From assembly GCA_020636255.1 (NCBI GenBank), contig JACJYE010000001.1:797501-861500 (forward strand): 64,000 bases of DNA, written 5' to 3'. Positions 1 through 8,430 of this stretch are shown piece after piece (the stretch's first letter is position 1; every line of letters begins with the position of its first letter). This DNA is from Lewinellaceae bacterium. GTDB taxonomy: Bacteria; Bacteroidota; Bacteroidia; Chitinophagales; Saprospiraceae. The translations under genes were made by a program, and so were the position numbers. The notes beneath the pieces were generated by a model, which was given only the letters and a program-made list of their open reading frames with translations, was not told the DNA's origin and ran no database searches.

Positions 1-392
1 TGGGCCAGCACTTCGGTATCCGTATCGCTTTGGAAGTGGTGGCCTTCTTTTTCCAGTGCCGCTTTCAACAGGGCATAGTTCTCTATGATGCCGTTGTGCA
101 CCAACGCCAGCTTGCCGTTTCCGGATAGATGAGGATGGGCGTTGATATCGTTGGGGATGCCGTGGGTTGCCCAACGGGTATGCCCTATACCGGCCTTGCC
201 CAGCGGGGGCGTGCTATGTATAAAATCTTCCAGTTCCTGGACCTTGCCTTTGCGTTTGTATGCTTTCAACCCTTCGCCATTGAGCACGGCGATTCCGGCG
301 CTGTCATAGCCCCGGTATTCCAGCCGTTTCAGGCCTTTGATGAGCAGAGGATACGCTTCCTGAGAGCCGAGATAAGCAACGATGCCACACAT
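1..392 (-). CDS. glmS: Glutamine--fructose-6-phosphate aminotransferase, N-terminal part (cut by window edge)
   Basis: Makes glucosamine-6-phosphate from fructose-6-phosphate and glutamine, the first step to UDP-GlcNAc for peptidoglycan and LPS. Reading the minus strand from 392 gives an N-terminus MCGIVAYLGS, in which Cys2 becomes the N-terminal nucleophile of the class II (Ntn) glutaminase domain. It continues with EYRGYDSAGIAV, a GHTRWATHG segment and LVHNGIIENY, all hallmark GlmS glutaminase motifs. The reading frame is open to base 1, so only about 130 residues of an expected ~610 are present; the isomerase domains lie outside. The downstream order (DUF4270 protein, glycogen synthase, panC) is a familiar Bacteroidota arrangement. 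Identification is by motif reading. Confidence 0.95.
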   Translation of the reverse strand, partial: MCGIVAYLGSQEAYPLLIKGLKRLEYRGYDSAGIAVLNGEGLKAYKRKGKVQELEDFIHSTPPLGKAGIGHTRWATHGIPNDINAHPHLSGNGKLALVHNGIIENYALLKAALEKEGHHFQSDTDTEVLA

Positions 393-449
393 TTCCTACG
401 GGTTTTAAGTTGAGAGAATATAGGTTGTCTTATGCCGGCCCCCCTACTG

Positions 450-1799
450 TCACAAACGGGTGAAGGCCAGCTTTAGTTTTATGGCATACTGCGGGTGTTT
501 TGCGCCATATAGGGCTACCCGTGAGGCCCTTTCTCCTTTGAGGTAGGGCGTGATGTAAAGGGTATTGCCCACGGTTCCGTCGAGGACGTTCTGGAAATGG
601 GCCGATAGGTTCATGCGATATACCATCGGGCCCCCATCGCTCCCTTCGAGGGGCGCTCCGCCGAATACGTCAGAAAGGGAAAGCCCCCGTGACAGTACGA
701 TCTCGATGTCGTCGATCGCAACGATCTCACCGTCGCTGTTCGGCGCCGTGAGTATCAGCTGGACTATTGGCGGGTAGGCATCGGGGTCGTCCCCGTCGAG
801 GCTGGCCACGTAAAATTCCAGTTCAGCCTTATTGACGGCCAGCCCGCTGAGGTTCTGTACGTTGGGGATCTCGAGTTTGACATCGAGCCCCGACATGCCC
901 TGTACGAAGAGCAGGCTGTCACCCATATTTGGATTATCGATGAAAGGCGCCGCTTTGGAGCCGGAGTAATCGTGCTCATACCGTGTGTACCGCACCGTCG
1001 GGGTAGGGTCGAAATCATAGAGGAAGCGGCGGGCGGCGCCAGAAGTATCGCGGTAGAAGAGGTAGATACCCGCTCTGGAGGACGTGAGGTCGAAGCCCAG
1101 CAGGCCTTTGTTGTTGTCGGTTGAAGGCTGCAGCTTGATGCCTTTGAACGCCTCGAAGAAGAGGCTGTCGCTGCGATAGATGGACGTATCCAGGCTTACC
1201 AGTTCCCTGGCGAGGTTGGTGTCGAGCGGGACGCGGAAAAAGGCGAAGTTCAGCGTATCCGGGTCGGTGCCTTCGTAGTCTATGAATTCGAGGCTGTCGA
1301 GGCTGGGCGTAGTGGTGATACTACCCAGGGCTATAGGGTTAACGGCGATGTCTTTGTTGGAGTAATACTCCTCATTTTCGTCCAGCGTTTCTTCAAGCCG
1401 CATGACATCCATGCCGAAGAGTTCGTCGTCGATGGGGCCGTAGTTGCCGTCTTCATAGTAGGGAAGGATCAGAACGATGGAGTCGATCGTGATATCCCCA
1501 AAAACGGGCGACCGGCTTTCCGGGTAAACCTGGGCAAAGATACTGGCGGTCGTTTTCCCGAAAACGGGGTCGTTGAAGGTGCCGAAAAGGTAGTTGCTCA
1601 GCTGGCTGGACGTAAAGGGCGAATACGTCCGGATGGAGTCGTTGGAAATCGTGCTTGCCCGGATAGAGAGGGTGTCGGTGAAGTCCACATCGGCCTTATC
1701 CTGGCCCAGCAGGCTGCCACCGGCCAGTATGGGGTCGGCGCAGGAGGCCAGCAGGAGCGAAAAGGCCAGCGCGGGAAAAAGAGCAGCGGATAATTTCAT
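450..1799 (-). CDS. DUF4270 family outer-surface lipoprotein
   Basis: 449-residue predicted lipoprotein. The N-terminus is a short hydrophobic signal ending in a lipobox LLASC with the lipidated cysteine at residue 20. The mature part contains the segment SNYLFGTFNDPVFGKTTAS typical of the Bacteroidota DUF4270 family. That family has no established biochemical function and is predicted to be beta-rich and exported. It lies 57 bp upstream of glmS on the same strand and downstream of the glycogen synthase-like gene, an order often kept in Bacteroidota. Length is normal for the family. Family assignment is fairly sure; the role is unknown. Confidence 0.85.
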   Translation of the reverse strand: MKLSAALFPALAFSLLLASCADPILAGGSLLGQDKADVDFTDTLSIRASTISNDSIRTYSPFTSSQLSNYLFGTFNDPVFGKTTASIFAQVYPESRSPVFGDITIDSIVLILPYYEDGNYGPIDDELFGMDVMRLEETLDENEEYYSNKDIAVNPIALGSITTTPSLDSLEFIDYEGTDPDTLNFAFFRVPLDTNLARELVSLDTSIYRSDSLFFEAFKGIKLQPSTDNNKGLLGFDLTSSRAGIYLFYRDTSGAARRFLYDFDPTPTVRYTRYEHDYSGSKAAPFIDNPNMGDSLLFVQGMSGLDVKLEIPNVQNLSGLAVNKAELEFYVASLDGDDPDAYPPIVQLILTAPNSDGEIVAIDDIEIVLSRGLSLSDVFGGAPLEGSDGGPMVYRMNLSAHFQNVLDGTVGNTLYITPYLKGERASRVALYGAKHPQYAIKLKLAFTRL

Positions 1800-1948
1800 A
1801 GATATTGTTCTTTATTAGCCATTGATTCGGAAAAACCCTGCAATATTACCACAACCGGACGATCTTTCCCAATGGAAAGGCATTGCAGGAAGTTTCACCT
1901 GGCGCCAGGCGCCGGTGCGAAACGTTTTTCAAACCAATGGGGAGAAAA

Positions 1949-1994
1949 CACCCCGGCCCGTTGCTAGGGGGTAACTCGTTTGCGGGCCGGGGTG
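1949..1994 (-). terminator. GC-rich hairpin, likely terminator of the glycogen synthase transcript
   Basis: A perfect 12-bp inverted repeat (CACCCCGGCCCG at 1949-1960 and its complement at 1983-1994) encloses a 22-nt loop. On the minus strand it is followed by a short T-run (TTTTCT). It lies 85 bp downstream of the stop of the gene ending at 2079. The rest of 1800-2078 shows no gene, only GC-rich sequence and the start of the DUF4270 transcript. Confidence 0.55.
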
Positions 1995-2078
1995 CGCCCG
2001 GCGGGCGGGCATTTTATCGCCGCCGGGGTGTGCGACAGGCTGGCCCGGCAAGCGGCCCGGCCTATGCAGGACAGCATT

Positions 2079-2912
2079 TTATTTTCCTTCTTCCACCTCT
2101 TCAGCGGAAAGCATATTGTAAAACTCGAGGTAGTGGCTGAGGCCCCCTTCTTCGTCGCCCTGGTATTCCAGGATAGGCTTGTCGGCCGCGGCCAGGGACT
2201 TCTTAAGAGAATCCCCTACGTTGCCGCTACCCATCACTACGGCGTCGGCATAGGTGATAGCGCCCTTGTGCAGGGTGATGCCTGCGCCGTTCTGATAGGC
2301 GCCAAGGTCTTCTTCGGTCAGGTTGTTGATCGATGCTTTGGCAATGAACTGGCTGTTAAACGTCTTTTCCAGGGGGTTGTTGTCATAAACGGAGTATACC
2401 ACCTTAGCGTGCTGGAAGAGGGGTTCGTTCTTGTATGCCGTTTTCAGGTAAAGAGGGATGAGGCTGGTCATCCAGCCATGGCAGTGAACGATGTCGGGTG
2501 GCCAGCCGAATTTTTTTACGGTTTCGATGACTCCTTTGCAGAAAAAGACCATGCGGTCGGGGTTGTCATCGAAGGGTACGCCCTCGTCATCCTTGAATAT
2601 CTGCTTGCGTTTGAAGAAATCTTCGTTGTCGAGAAAATAGACCTGCATGCGGGCTTCCGGCAGGGAAGCGACTTTGATGATCAGGGGGTAATCGTCGTCG
2701 TCGACGATGATGTTCATGCCGGACAGGCGCACGACTTCGTGCAGGCGGTGCCGGCGTTCGTTGATGGTCCCGAAACGGGGCATCAGAACCCTGATTTCCA
2801 TGCCACTTTCTTGAATTTCCTGGGGAAGCTTTCGAGCTATTTTGGATATGTCGGAGAGCGATGTATACGGATGCATTTCCTGCGTGACGATCAGCACTTT
2901 CTTTTTACTCAT
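2079..2912 (-). CDS. Glycogen/starch synthase-like protein (GT5 N-terminal domain only)
   Basis: 277 residues matching only the N-terminal starch synthase catalytic domain. It begins KKVLIVTQEMHPYTSLSDIS and carries PDIVHCHGWMTSLIPLYLK, the glycogen synthase ADP-glucose lobe signature. A full glycogen synthase has ~480 residues; the C-terminal GT-B lobe is absent here, as in the short Bacteroidota orthologues that sit next to panC. Those short proteins are annotated glycogen/starch synthase, but whether they polymerise glucose is not established. The usual Lys-Thr-Gly-Gly-Leu motif near the N-terminus is replaced by TSLSDIS. The gene is divergent from panC, with a TAAATTTG -7 box upstream. 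Confidence 0.8.
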   Translation of the reverse strand: MSKKKVLIVTQEMHPYTSLSDISKIARKLPQEIQESGMEIRVLMPRFGTINERRHRLHEVVRLSGMNIIVDDDDYPLIIKVASLPEARMQVYFLDNEDFFKRKQIFKDDEGVPFDDNPDRMVFFCKGVIETVKKFGWPPDIVHCHGWMTSLIPLYLKTAYKNEPLFQHAKVVYSVYDNNPLEKTFNSQFIAKASINNLTEEDLGAYQNGAGITLHKGAITYADAVVMGSGNVGDSLKKSLAAADKPILEYQGDEEGGLSHYLEFYNMLSAEEVEEGK

Positions 2913-2970
2913 AGACCAGAAGTATTTAAAGGAACAACTTTCAACTCCACAGGATGGAGCAAACAGTCCG

Positions 2971-2978
2971 CAAATTTA
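2971..2978 (-). promoter_or_regulatory. -7 box of the glycogen synthase-like gene
   Basis: Minus-strand TAAATTTG fits the Bacteroidota -7 consensus TAnnTTTG and lies about 58 bp upstream of the start at 2912, in the divergent intergenic region shared with panC. No good TTG -33 element is seen at the usual spacing, so the call rests on the -7 box alone. Confidence 0.4.
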
Positions 2979-3080
2979 GCAAAAAATCATTGATTTTCCT
3001 GTATTTATGCCCAACTTAATACTCTGTTAACAAAAACGCCTATATTCGTATTCAGGTTTTCCAAAACGTGCCAATTTGAG

Positions 3081-3932
3081 ATGTACCTCTTCAAAAATGT
3101 GAGCGGCCTTCGGGATTTTCTGGAGCCTTTCCGAACAAAAAGCCGTAAGATCGGCTTCGTGCCTACCATGGGGGCACTGCACGAAGGACACCTCTCTCTT
3201 ATCCGCCAATCGCTGGAGTCCACCCAGTGCACGGTATGCAGTATTTTCGTGAATCCCACCCAGTTCAATCAAGCTGAAGACCTGGAAAAGTATCCTCGCA
3301 ACCCGGCTAAAGACCTGCAGATGCTCTATGAGGTTGGTTGCCACGCCGTGTTTATGCCCCCGGTAGGAGAGGTATACCCCCGGGGCATTGACACTTCTGT
3401 AGCCATTGATTTCGGGCAGCTGGCCGAAGGTTTGGAAGGCCGCTTCCGGCCGGGCCATTTTCAGGGCGTCGCTCAGGTGGTGAACCGCCTGCTTTCCATC
3501 GTGGAACCCCAGCAGCTTTTCATGGGGCAGAAGGACTATCAGCAATACCTCATCGTACGGCACATGGTACGGGCCCTGGAGCTTCCCGTGGAAGTGGTGA
3601 TGTCTCCTACGGTGCGCGAGGCCAACGGCCTGGCGATGAGTTCCCGCAACGCCCGCCTGAGCGCTGCACAGCGCAACCAGGCCGCCATCATTTACAAAAG
3701 CCTGCAGGATGCGTGCCAGTGGGTAAAACAGGGCCTCAGCCCGGAGCAGGTGCGGGAAAAGGCCCTGCAACAACTCGGCATACCCGGCTTCCGGCCCGAT
3801 TATTTTGAGGTCGTCGATGGGCTTACCATGCAGCCCCTAGATAATTTCGACGGACTGGGAATGGCCGTCGCCTGCACTGCCGTATGGGCTGGCGAAGTGC
3901 GGCTGATAGACAACACCATCCTTCAACCCTGA
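3081..3932 (+). CDS. panC: Pantothenate synthetase (pantoate--beta-alanine ligase)
   Basis: Joins pantoate and beta-alanine with ATP to give pantothenate, the vitamin B5/CoA precursor; cytoplasmic. The 283-residue length is standard. The nucleotide-binding signature is visible: FVPTMGALHEGH near residues 27-37 (HIGH-like), IFVNPTQF for pantoate binding, GQKDYQQ, and a KMSKS-like MSSRN segment. The start ATG at 3081 gives the expected N-terminus. The gene precedes panD, which supplies beta-alanine, with about 190 bp between them, so both halves of the last pantothenate step are encoded together. Confidence 0.96.
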   Translation: MYLFKNVSGLRDFLEPFRTKSRKIGFVPTMGALHEGHLSLIRQSLESTQCTVCSIFVNPTQFNQAEDLEKYPRNPAKDLQMLYEVGCHAVFMPPVGEVYPRGIDTSVAIDFGQLAEGLEGRFRPGHFQGVAQVVNRLLSIVEPQQLFMGQKDYQQYLIVRHMVRALELPVEVVMSPTVREANGLAMSSRNARLSAAQRNQAAIIYKSLQDACQWVKQGLSPEQVREKALQQLGIPGFRPDYFEVVDGLTMQPLDNFDGLGMAVACTAVWAGEVRLIDNTILQP

Positions 3933-3965
3933 AGGCCTTGATTTCGGAAACTGCCCTCAATCTCC

Positions 3966-3973
3966 TACCTTTG
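3966..3973 (+). promoter_or_regulatory. Possible -7 box upstream of panD
   Basis: TACCTTTG matches TAnnTTTG and lies between panC and panD, ~150 bp before the chosen panD start. A TTG occurs at 3938-3940, but the 25-nt spacing is longer than usual, so this is a weak call. Confidence 0.3.
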
Positions 3974-4121
3974 CGCCCGGCAGGGGGTAGCGCCTGCCAA
4001 ATCGGCCTGAACAGGCAACTTTCCGCAATATTGTTTTGTTTGTATGGGGGTGGTTGATCCGGCTGTGGTACAAACGGCCATCAACCAAAAACATTGCAGA
4101 ATATTATATTTCTCTAGCGTT

Positions 4122-4478
4122 ATGATGATCCAGAGGTTCAAATCCAAGATACACCGCGTTAAGGTGACGCAGGCCGACCTGAATTATGTGGGCAGTATTA
4201 CCATCGACGAAGACCTGATGGACGCCGCCAATCTCATCGAAGGGGAAAAAGTGCAGATCGTCAACAACAACAACGGCGAGCGGCTGGAGACCTATGTCAT
4301 TCCCGGCGAACGCGGTTCCGGCGTAATCTGCCTCAACGGCGCTGCCGCCCGCCGCGCCCAGGTGGGCGATATCGTCATCATCATCTCCTATGCCTGGATG
4401 GATTTTGAAGAGGCCAGGTCGTTCAAGCCAAGTGTGGTCTTTCCGGATGAAAATAACCGGGTAGTGAAAGGCTCTTAG
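4122..4478 (+). CDS. panD: Aspartate 1-decarboxylase
   Basis: Pyruvoyl-dependent decarboxylation of aspartate to beta-alanine, the substrate of the preceding panC product. The proenzyme self-cleaves between Gly24 and Ser25; with the start at 4122 (MMIQRFKSK) the YVGS cleavage motif falls exactly at Gly24-Ser25 as in well-studied PanD proteins. This is why the longer frame open from 4044 is not used. The 118-residue length is usual. Tyr-58-type and GAAAR (NGAAARRAQVGD) catalytic and structural motifs are present. A short GC stem followed by a T-run near 4513-4526 may end the transcript. Confidence 0.95.
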   Translation: MMIQRFKSKIHRVKVTQADLNYVGSITIDEDLMDAANLIEGEKVQIVNNNNGERLETYVIPGERGSGVICLNGAAARRAQVGDIVIIISYAWMDFEEARSFKPSVVFPDENNRVVKGS

Positions 4479-4542
4479 GTACGAGGTACAAAGGAGTGTG
4501 CCGGATTACGAGGCGGGGCCTTTTTTTAAAGATGAACAGTGG

Positions 4543-6963
4543 CTACCGCGCAAACCGCTCCGGCCCGGCTTCCATCAGCAATTGTAATACCTTTTCATAG
4601 ATGTCTTCCGCATTGGGTTTGGAGTAGTAATCGCCATCCGAGCCATAGGGGGGGCGATGGGGCTGGGCAGAGACCGTAACGGGCGGGGAGTCCAGCCACT
4701 GGTAGCCGCCCTGTACTTCCAGCACCTGCTGCATCATATAGGCCGTAGCGCCGCCGGGCATATCCTCGTCGAGGAAGAGGATGCGGTTAGTCTTTTTCAG
4801 CGAGTCCAGGATGCGGCTTTCCTGGTCGAAAGGCAGCAGGGTTTGCACGTCAACCAGTTCTACGGAGATGCCTTCCTGTTCGAGTAGGCGGATGGCTTCC
4901 TGGGCGACGCGCACGCAGGAGCCGTAAGTTACCAGTGTAATATCGGTGCCTTCCTGCAATACCTCAGGCATACCAAGTGGTACGGTAAAGGAGTCGAGGT
5001 TGTCGGGCAGGCGTTCCTTGAGGCGGTAGCCGTTGAGGCATTCGATGACGATGGCAGGGTCGTCCGATTGCAGCAGGGTGTTGTACATGCCGGCGGCCTG
5101 TACCATATTCCGGGGTGTGAGGATGTACATGCCGCGCAAGGCGCCCAGCAATAGGCTCATAGGGGAGCCAGAATGCCAGATACCTTCCAGCCGGTGCCCC
5201 CGGGTGCGGATGATGGCCGGCGCCGCCTGCAGGCTGTTGCTGCGGTAGCGCAGCGTGGCCAGGTCGTCGGACAGGGGCGAGAGGGCGTAGATGAGGTAGT
5301 CGAGGTACTGAATCTCGGCGATAGGGCGCAGCCCGCGCATGGCCATGCCTATGGCGTACCCCGCTATGGTCCATTCGCGGATGCCGGTGTCGAAGACGCG
5401 GTGTTCGCCGTGTTTATCCTGCAGGCCGGCGAAGCCCTGGTTTACGTCGCCGATCTTGCCTACATCTTCCCCGAAAGCGAAAAGCTGGGGGTAGTTATCC
5501 AGTGCTTTGTCGAAGAAAGTGTTGAGCACTTCGTAACCGTTCATTGCGGGCGAAGCCTCGGAGTACTGTGCGGGTACGGCCGGCACCCGCAGGGCGGAGC
5601 GTTCCGTCTCGCTGTACAGATGGGTGCGGTAGCGCCGCAGCATCGTATCGTTGGCCTGTTCCAGGAAAGCCTCCAGCTGGCGGCGGGCGGGCATATCCTC
5701 GCCTCGCGTAGCGAACAGCAGGCGCCGGATGCAGCGCACGATATCCGAGCGCACGGGGTTGAGCAGGGTTTTGAACTCGAGGTGGATCGGGTGTACCCGT
5801 TCCTTGTCGCGGGCCTGAGCCGCGGTGTCGGCCACGAGCCCTTTCAGTTCTTCCCAGGCTTGCAGGATGGGCTGGCTAAATGCCTTCCATGCCCGGTTGC
5901 GGGCGTTCTTGGCCTGCTTGCGGGCTTTATCTTCCAGTGCGGTTAGTTCTTCCTCTGAAGCGATGCCATTGTGCAGGATCCAGGAGCGGAACTGCAGGTT
6001 GCAATCGTAAGCGGCCTCCCATTCCAGTCGTTCTTTGGATTTGTAGCGTTCGTGCGAGCCGGAAGTGGAATGCCCTTGCGGCTGGGTCAGCTCGTCGACA
6101 TGGACCAATGCTGGCCGGTGGTGGCGCCGGGCCAAAGCGACGGCATGGCGGTAAGCGTCGCACAAGGCAGGGTAGTCCCAGCCTTTGACGTGGAAGATCT
6201 CCAGGCCGTTGGTGTCCTCTTCTGCCTGCATACCCTCCATTGCCAGAGAGATGCTGTCTTTGGTGGTTTGGTATTCCCGGGCCACTGAGATGCCATAGCC
6301 GTCGTCCACTACCGTCATCACCAGCGGCAGTTGTTGAACGCCGGCGGCATTGGCCGCTTCCCAGAAAGCGCCTTCGGAGGTGCTGGCGTCGCCGATATTG
6401 CAGAACACCACCTCACTGCCGTTGTCGGAAAAAGGCGTATCCCGGAGATGGGCGCATTCGCGGTATTTTTTGGAGGCCATGGCCAGTCCGATGCCGCGGG
6501 CCATCTGTCCGGCGGTGGTGGAAATATCGGATGACAGGTTGAATCGTTCCCGGTGGTTGGCCCAGTTGCCTTGGGCGTCGATCAAGGAGGTGGCATGGTG
6601 GTTGTTCATCTGTCGGCCTCCGGAAAAGGGGTCGTTATCGGCATCGGCGTATAGCTGGGCGAAAAGATCTTCCGGTGTGCCAAGGCCCAGCGCGAGCACC
6701 AGCGTGTGGCCACGGTAGTAGTCGGCCCGGAAGTCGCCTTTCTGGAAAACTTTGGCCATCGCGACCTGAAAGAGCTCTTTGCCGTCGTCTGAAACGCCGA
6801 ATTTAGCTTTGCCGGTAAGCACCTCCCTACGGATCAGCAGGCTAACCTCCCGGCTCAAAGCGCATAGGAAATAATCATTGAGCACTTCCTCGCTGCTGAA
6901 GGCCCGGGGCGATGGCGTATAGACTTGTTTTTCCAATGGTAAGGCGTAGGCTTTGATGAACAA
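4543..6963 (-). CDS. Fused 2-oxoacid dehydrogenase E1 (alpha+beta), branched-chain type
   Basis: 806-residue thiamine-diphosphate enzyme with both E1 subunits in one chain. The N-terminal half has the alpha signature (RGHTLVLALG; a ThDP motif starting GDASTSEGAFWEA and ending with DDGYGIS). The C-terminal half is the beta subunit (AFGEDVGKIGDVNQGFAGL, EIQYLDYLIYALSPL, and a transketolase C-terminal domain VTYGSCV...LVDVQTLLPFD). Such fusions are common in Bacteroidota and act on branched-chain 2-oxoacids or pyruvate, delivering acyl groups to a lipoyl E2. E2 and E3 are not nearby. Substrate is inferred, most likely 2-oxoisovalerate-type. The gene is monocistronic, facing away from the RNA candidate at 7187. 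Confidence 0.88.
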   Translation of the reverse strand: MFIKAYALPLEKQVYTPSPRAFSSEEVLNDYFLCALSREVSLLIRREVLTGKAKFGVSDDGKELFQVAMAKVFQKGDFRADYYRGHTLVLALGLGTPEDLFAQLYADADNDPFSGGRQMNNHHATSLIDAQGNWANHRERFNLSSDISTTAGQMARGIGLAMASKKYRECAHLRDTPFSDNGSEVVFCNIGDASTSEGAFWEAANAAGVQQLPLVMTVVDDGYGISVAREYQTTKDSISLAMEGMQAEEDTNGLEIFHVKGWDYPALCDAYRHAVALARRHHRPALVHVDELTQPQGHSTSGSHERYKSKERLEWEAAYDCNLQFRSWILHNGIASEEELTALEDKARKQAKNARNRAWKAFSQPILQAWEELKGLVADTAAQARDKERVHPIHLEFKTLLNPVRSDIVRCIRRLLFATRGEDMPARRQLEAFLEQANDTMLRRYRTHLYSETERSALRVPAVPAQYSEASPAMNGYEVLNTFFDKALDNYPQLFAFGEDVGKIGDVNQGFAGLQDKHGEHRVFDTGIREWTIAGYAIGMAMRGLRPIAEIQYLDYLIYALSPLSDDLATLRYRSNSLQAAPAIIRTRGHRLEGIWHSGSPMSLLLGALRGMYILTPRNMVQAAGMYNTLLQSDDPAIVIECLNGYRLKERLPDNLDSFTVPLGMPEVLQEGTDITLVTYGSCVRVAQEAIRLLEQEGISVELVDVQTLLPFDQESRILDSLKKTNRILFLDEDMPGGATAYMMQQVLEVQGGYQWLDSPPVTVSAQPHRPPYGSDGDYYSKPNAEDIYEKVLQLLMEAGPERFAR

Positions 6964-7151
6964 TTCCCTGCAAATATAAGATAACTGGCTGAGCCGCCCG
7001 GGTTGCTGGCTGAGCGGGCCCGGCCAAAATGCCCTTTATATACGATTTCCAATGCTTTTTTCGCATGGGCCTCGATTAGCAGAACCCACCCTTTTCCCTT
7101 TTTTACTTTTGTCCTGATAGCGTCTTCAGGAAAATGATTTCTCTAAATATC

Positions 7152-7180
7152 TTGGAAAAAAAATAAAATTCATAACTTTG
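7152..7180 (+). promoter_or_regulatory. Bacteroidota-type promoter of the intergenic RNA
   Basis: A TTG at 7152-7154 and TAACTTTG at 7173-7180 are separated by 18 nt, fitting the TTG ... TAnnTTTG architecture. It points rightward into a gene-free stretch that ends in a strong terminator, so it most likely drives a non-coding RNA. Confidence 0.55.
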
Positions 7181-7186
7181 GGTTAA

Positions 7187-7427
7187 CATATAAAATAAAT
7201 CCAGCCATTAAGGCTGCATCACCCACCCGGCTGCAAGAAAGCGCTTAGTAAGCGCGCCTTTACGCAATCCCAGCTACCTCGACTCACAAGAAACATTACA
7301 AGCCCTTAACTGCAGGGCATTAGTATTTTATTCCATACCAGGAATATATGCTCTATTTTTTGAAACTGGATTAGTATGAAAGAAGGAGGGAGTTCTCGAT
7401 ACCCTGGAGAGCTCCCTCTATTTTTTG
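7187..7427 (+). ncRNA. Candidate stand-alone structured RNA (~240 nt)
   Basis: The 490-bp gap between two minus-strand genes holds a + strand promoter and, about 240 nt later, a rho-independent terminator, with no credible open frame between. The interval is rich in local stems: a GCGCTTA/TAAGCGC pair near 7240, a GCCCT/AGGGC pair near 7305, an ATTCC/GGAAT pair near 7333, and CAGCC/GGCTG pairings at the 5' end. The size would fit a 6S-type or other housekeeping regulatory RNA, but no signature of tmRNA, RNase P or SRP RNA was seen, so the class is open. Confidence 0.5.
7386..7427 (+). terminator. Rho-independent terminator
   Basis: A 12-bp stem (GAGGGAGTTCTC at 7386-7397 with GAGAGCTCCCTC at 7407-7418, one G-T type mismatch), a 9-nt loop and then TATTTTTTG. 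The T-run is on the + strand, where no protein gene ends, so it closes the proposed RNA. Confidence 0.75.
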
Positions 7428-7454
7428 CGCGTTTTCAGCCATAAAGCACGCCGG

Positions 7455-8360
7455 TCAGATCGACAGGTAAACCGGCGTTAACGGCGCCAGCAGGCTATTG
7501 GCCTTTTCTGCGTCCAGCGTGTATCCCAGAATGAACCCACCGCCACCGGCGCCACAAAGCTTCAGTGCGTAGGCCCCCGATGATTCGAGCCCTGCCTGCC
7601 AGGCCTTTTCAAAAGGGCTGGGTATCAGTTCGGGCAGGTACTGGAGTTGCAGCCCGGATATTCGGGCCGTGGCTGCCATTATGTTATGTCCGTCAGCCTC
7701 GAGGTACGCATCGATGGCGGCCTGAGTGGCGGGCAGCAGGGCGGGAAGGGCCGATCTCCGGAACAGGGGCGTTTCACTTTTTTCCAGGAAGCGCTCTACC
7801 AGGGGCCCTGTTTTCCGGCTGATGCCGGTATCCAGCAGAAAGAAGCGGCCTTCTGCTCTGGGTTTGGGTGGGTGAACCCTTTGTGCATGGCCGTCAGGAA
7901 AAAGCAATACGGCCTGGCCGAGGTAACAGATCAGCGGGTCGGCGCCCGAGCTGGAGCCATGGAAAAAGCTCTCGATCTGGGCCAGTTGCCGCTTGAGCAG
8001 GACGTAATGTGCTTCATCATCCCTGTGGATCGGGCGGAAGGCAAAACGCTCATAGACGGCTGCGCAGAGTGCGCCGGAGCTACCCGCACCATAACCTACG
8101 GGGATGCTGGATTCGAAATACATGCCCTTATTCACTTCGCGTTCGAAAGCGCTGAGCTGGAGGCCGGCCGTCAGCTCGCCCTTATCGCTGTGCTTTTGCA
8201 GGTAAGAGAGGAAGTTCTCCAGATTCAGGTGAGGCGGGATAGCATCGGGCGTATAGGCCCAATGGCCTTCGACGTGCGACAGGGGCATGGCCAGTGCGCG
8301 CGAGCCCTTGAGGATAGTATGTTCACCGAAAAGCAGGAGTTTGCCGTAGTAGCGCTGCAT
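7455..8360 (-). CDS. GHMP-family kinase, mevalonate kinase-like
   Basis: 301-residue small-molecule kinase of the GHMP fold. Visible are the N-terminal KLLLFGEHTILKGS segment, motif 2 PVGYGAGSSGALCAAV at about residues 87-101 (phosphate-binding loop), a HGSSSGADPL segment carrying the likely catalytic Asp, and motif 3 KLCGAGGGGFILG near the C-terminus. This set and the HGxxSGxD pattern fit mevalonate kinase, which phosphorylates mevalonate for isoprenoid synthesis; Bacteroidota of this group use the mevalonate pathway. No other pathway gene is adjacent, so galacto-type or phosphomevalonate kinase activity cannot be excluded from sequence alone. Confidence 0.75.
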   Translation of the reverse strand: MQRYYGKLLLFGEHTILKGSRALAMPLSHVEGHWAYTPDAIPPHLNLENFLSYLQKHSDKGELTAGLQLSAFEREVNKGMYFESSIPVGYGAGSSGALCAAVYERFAFRPIHRDDEAHYVLLKRQLAQIESFFHGSSSGADPLICYLGQAVLLFPDGHAQRVHPPKPRAEGRFFLLDTGISRKTGPLVERFLEKSETPLFRRSALPALLPATQAAIDAYLEADGHNIMAATARISGLQLQYLPELIPSPFEKAWQAGLESSGAYALKLCGAGGGGFILGYTLDAEKANSLLAPLTPVYLSI

Positions 8361-8430
8361 GAACTTCGCGTTTGGAGAAGGAAGATAGTGTAAAAAAAGA
8401 AACCGGCTGAGCGCTTTGGCCTTTATTCCC

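Noticed and set aside
1980..2993. 337-codon + strand frame
   Set aside because: It is antisense to the glycogen synthase-like gene; its protein looks like no family and mirrors codon structure of the opposite strand.
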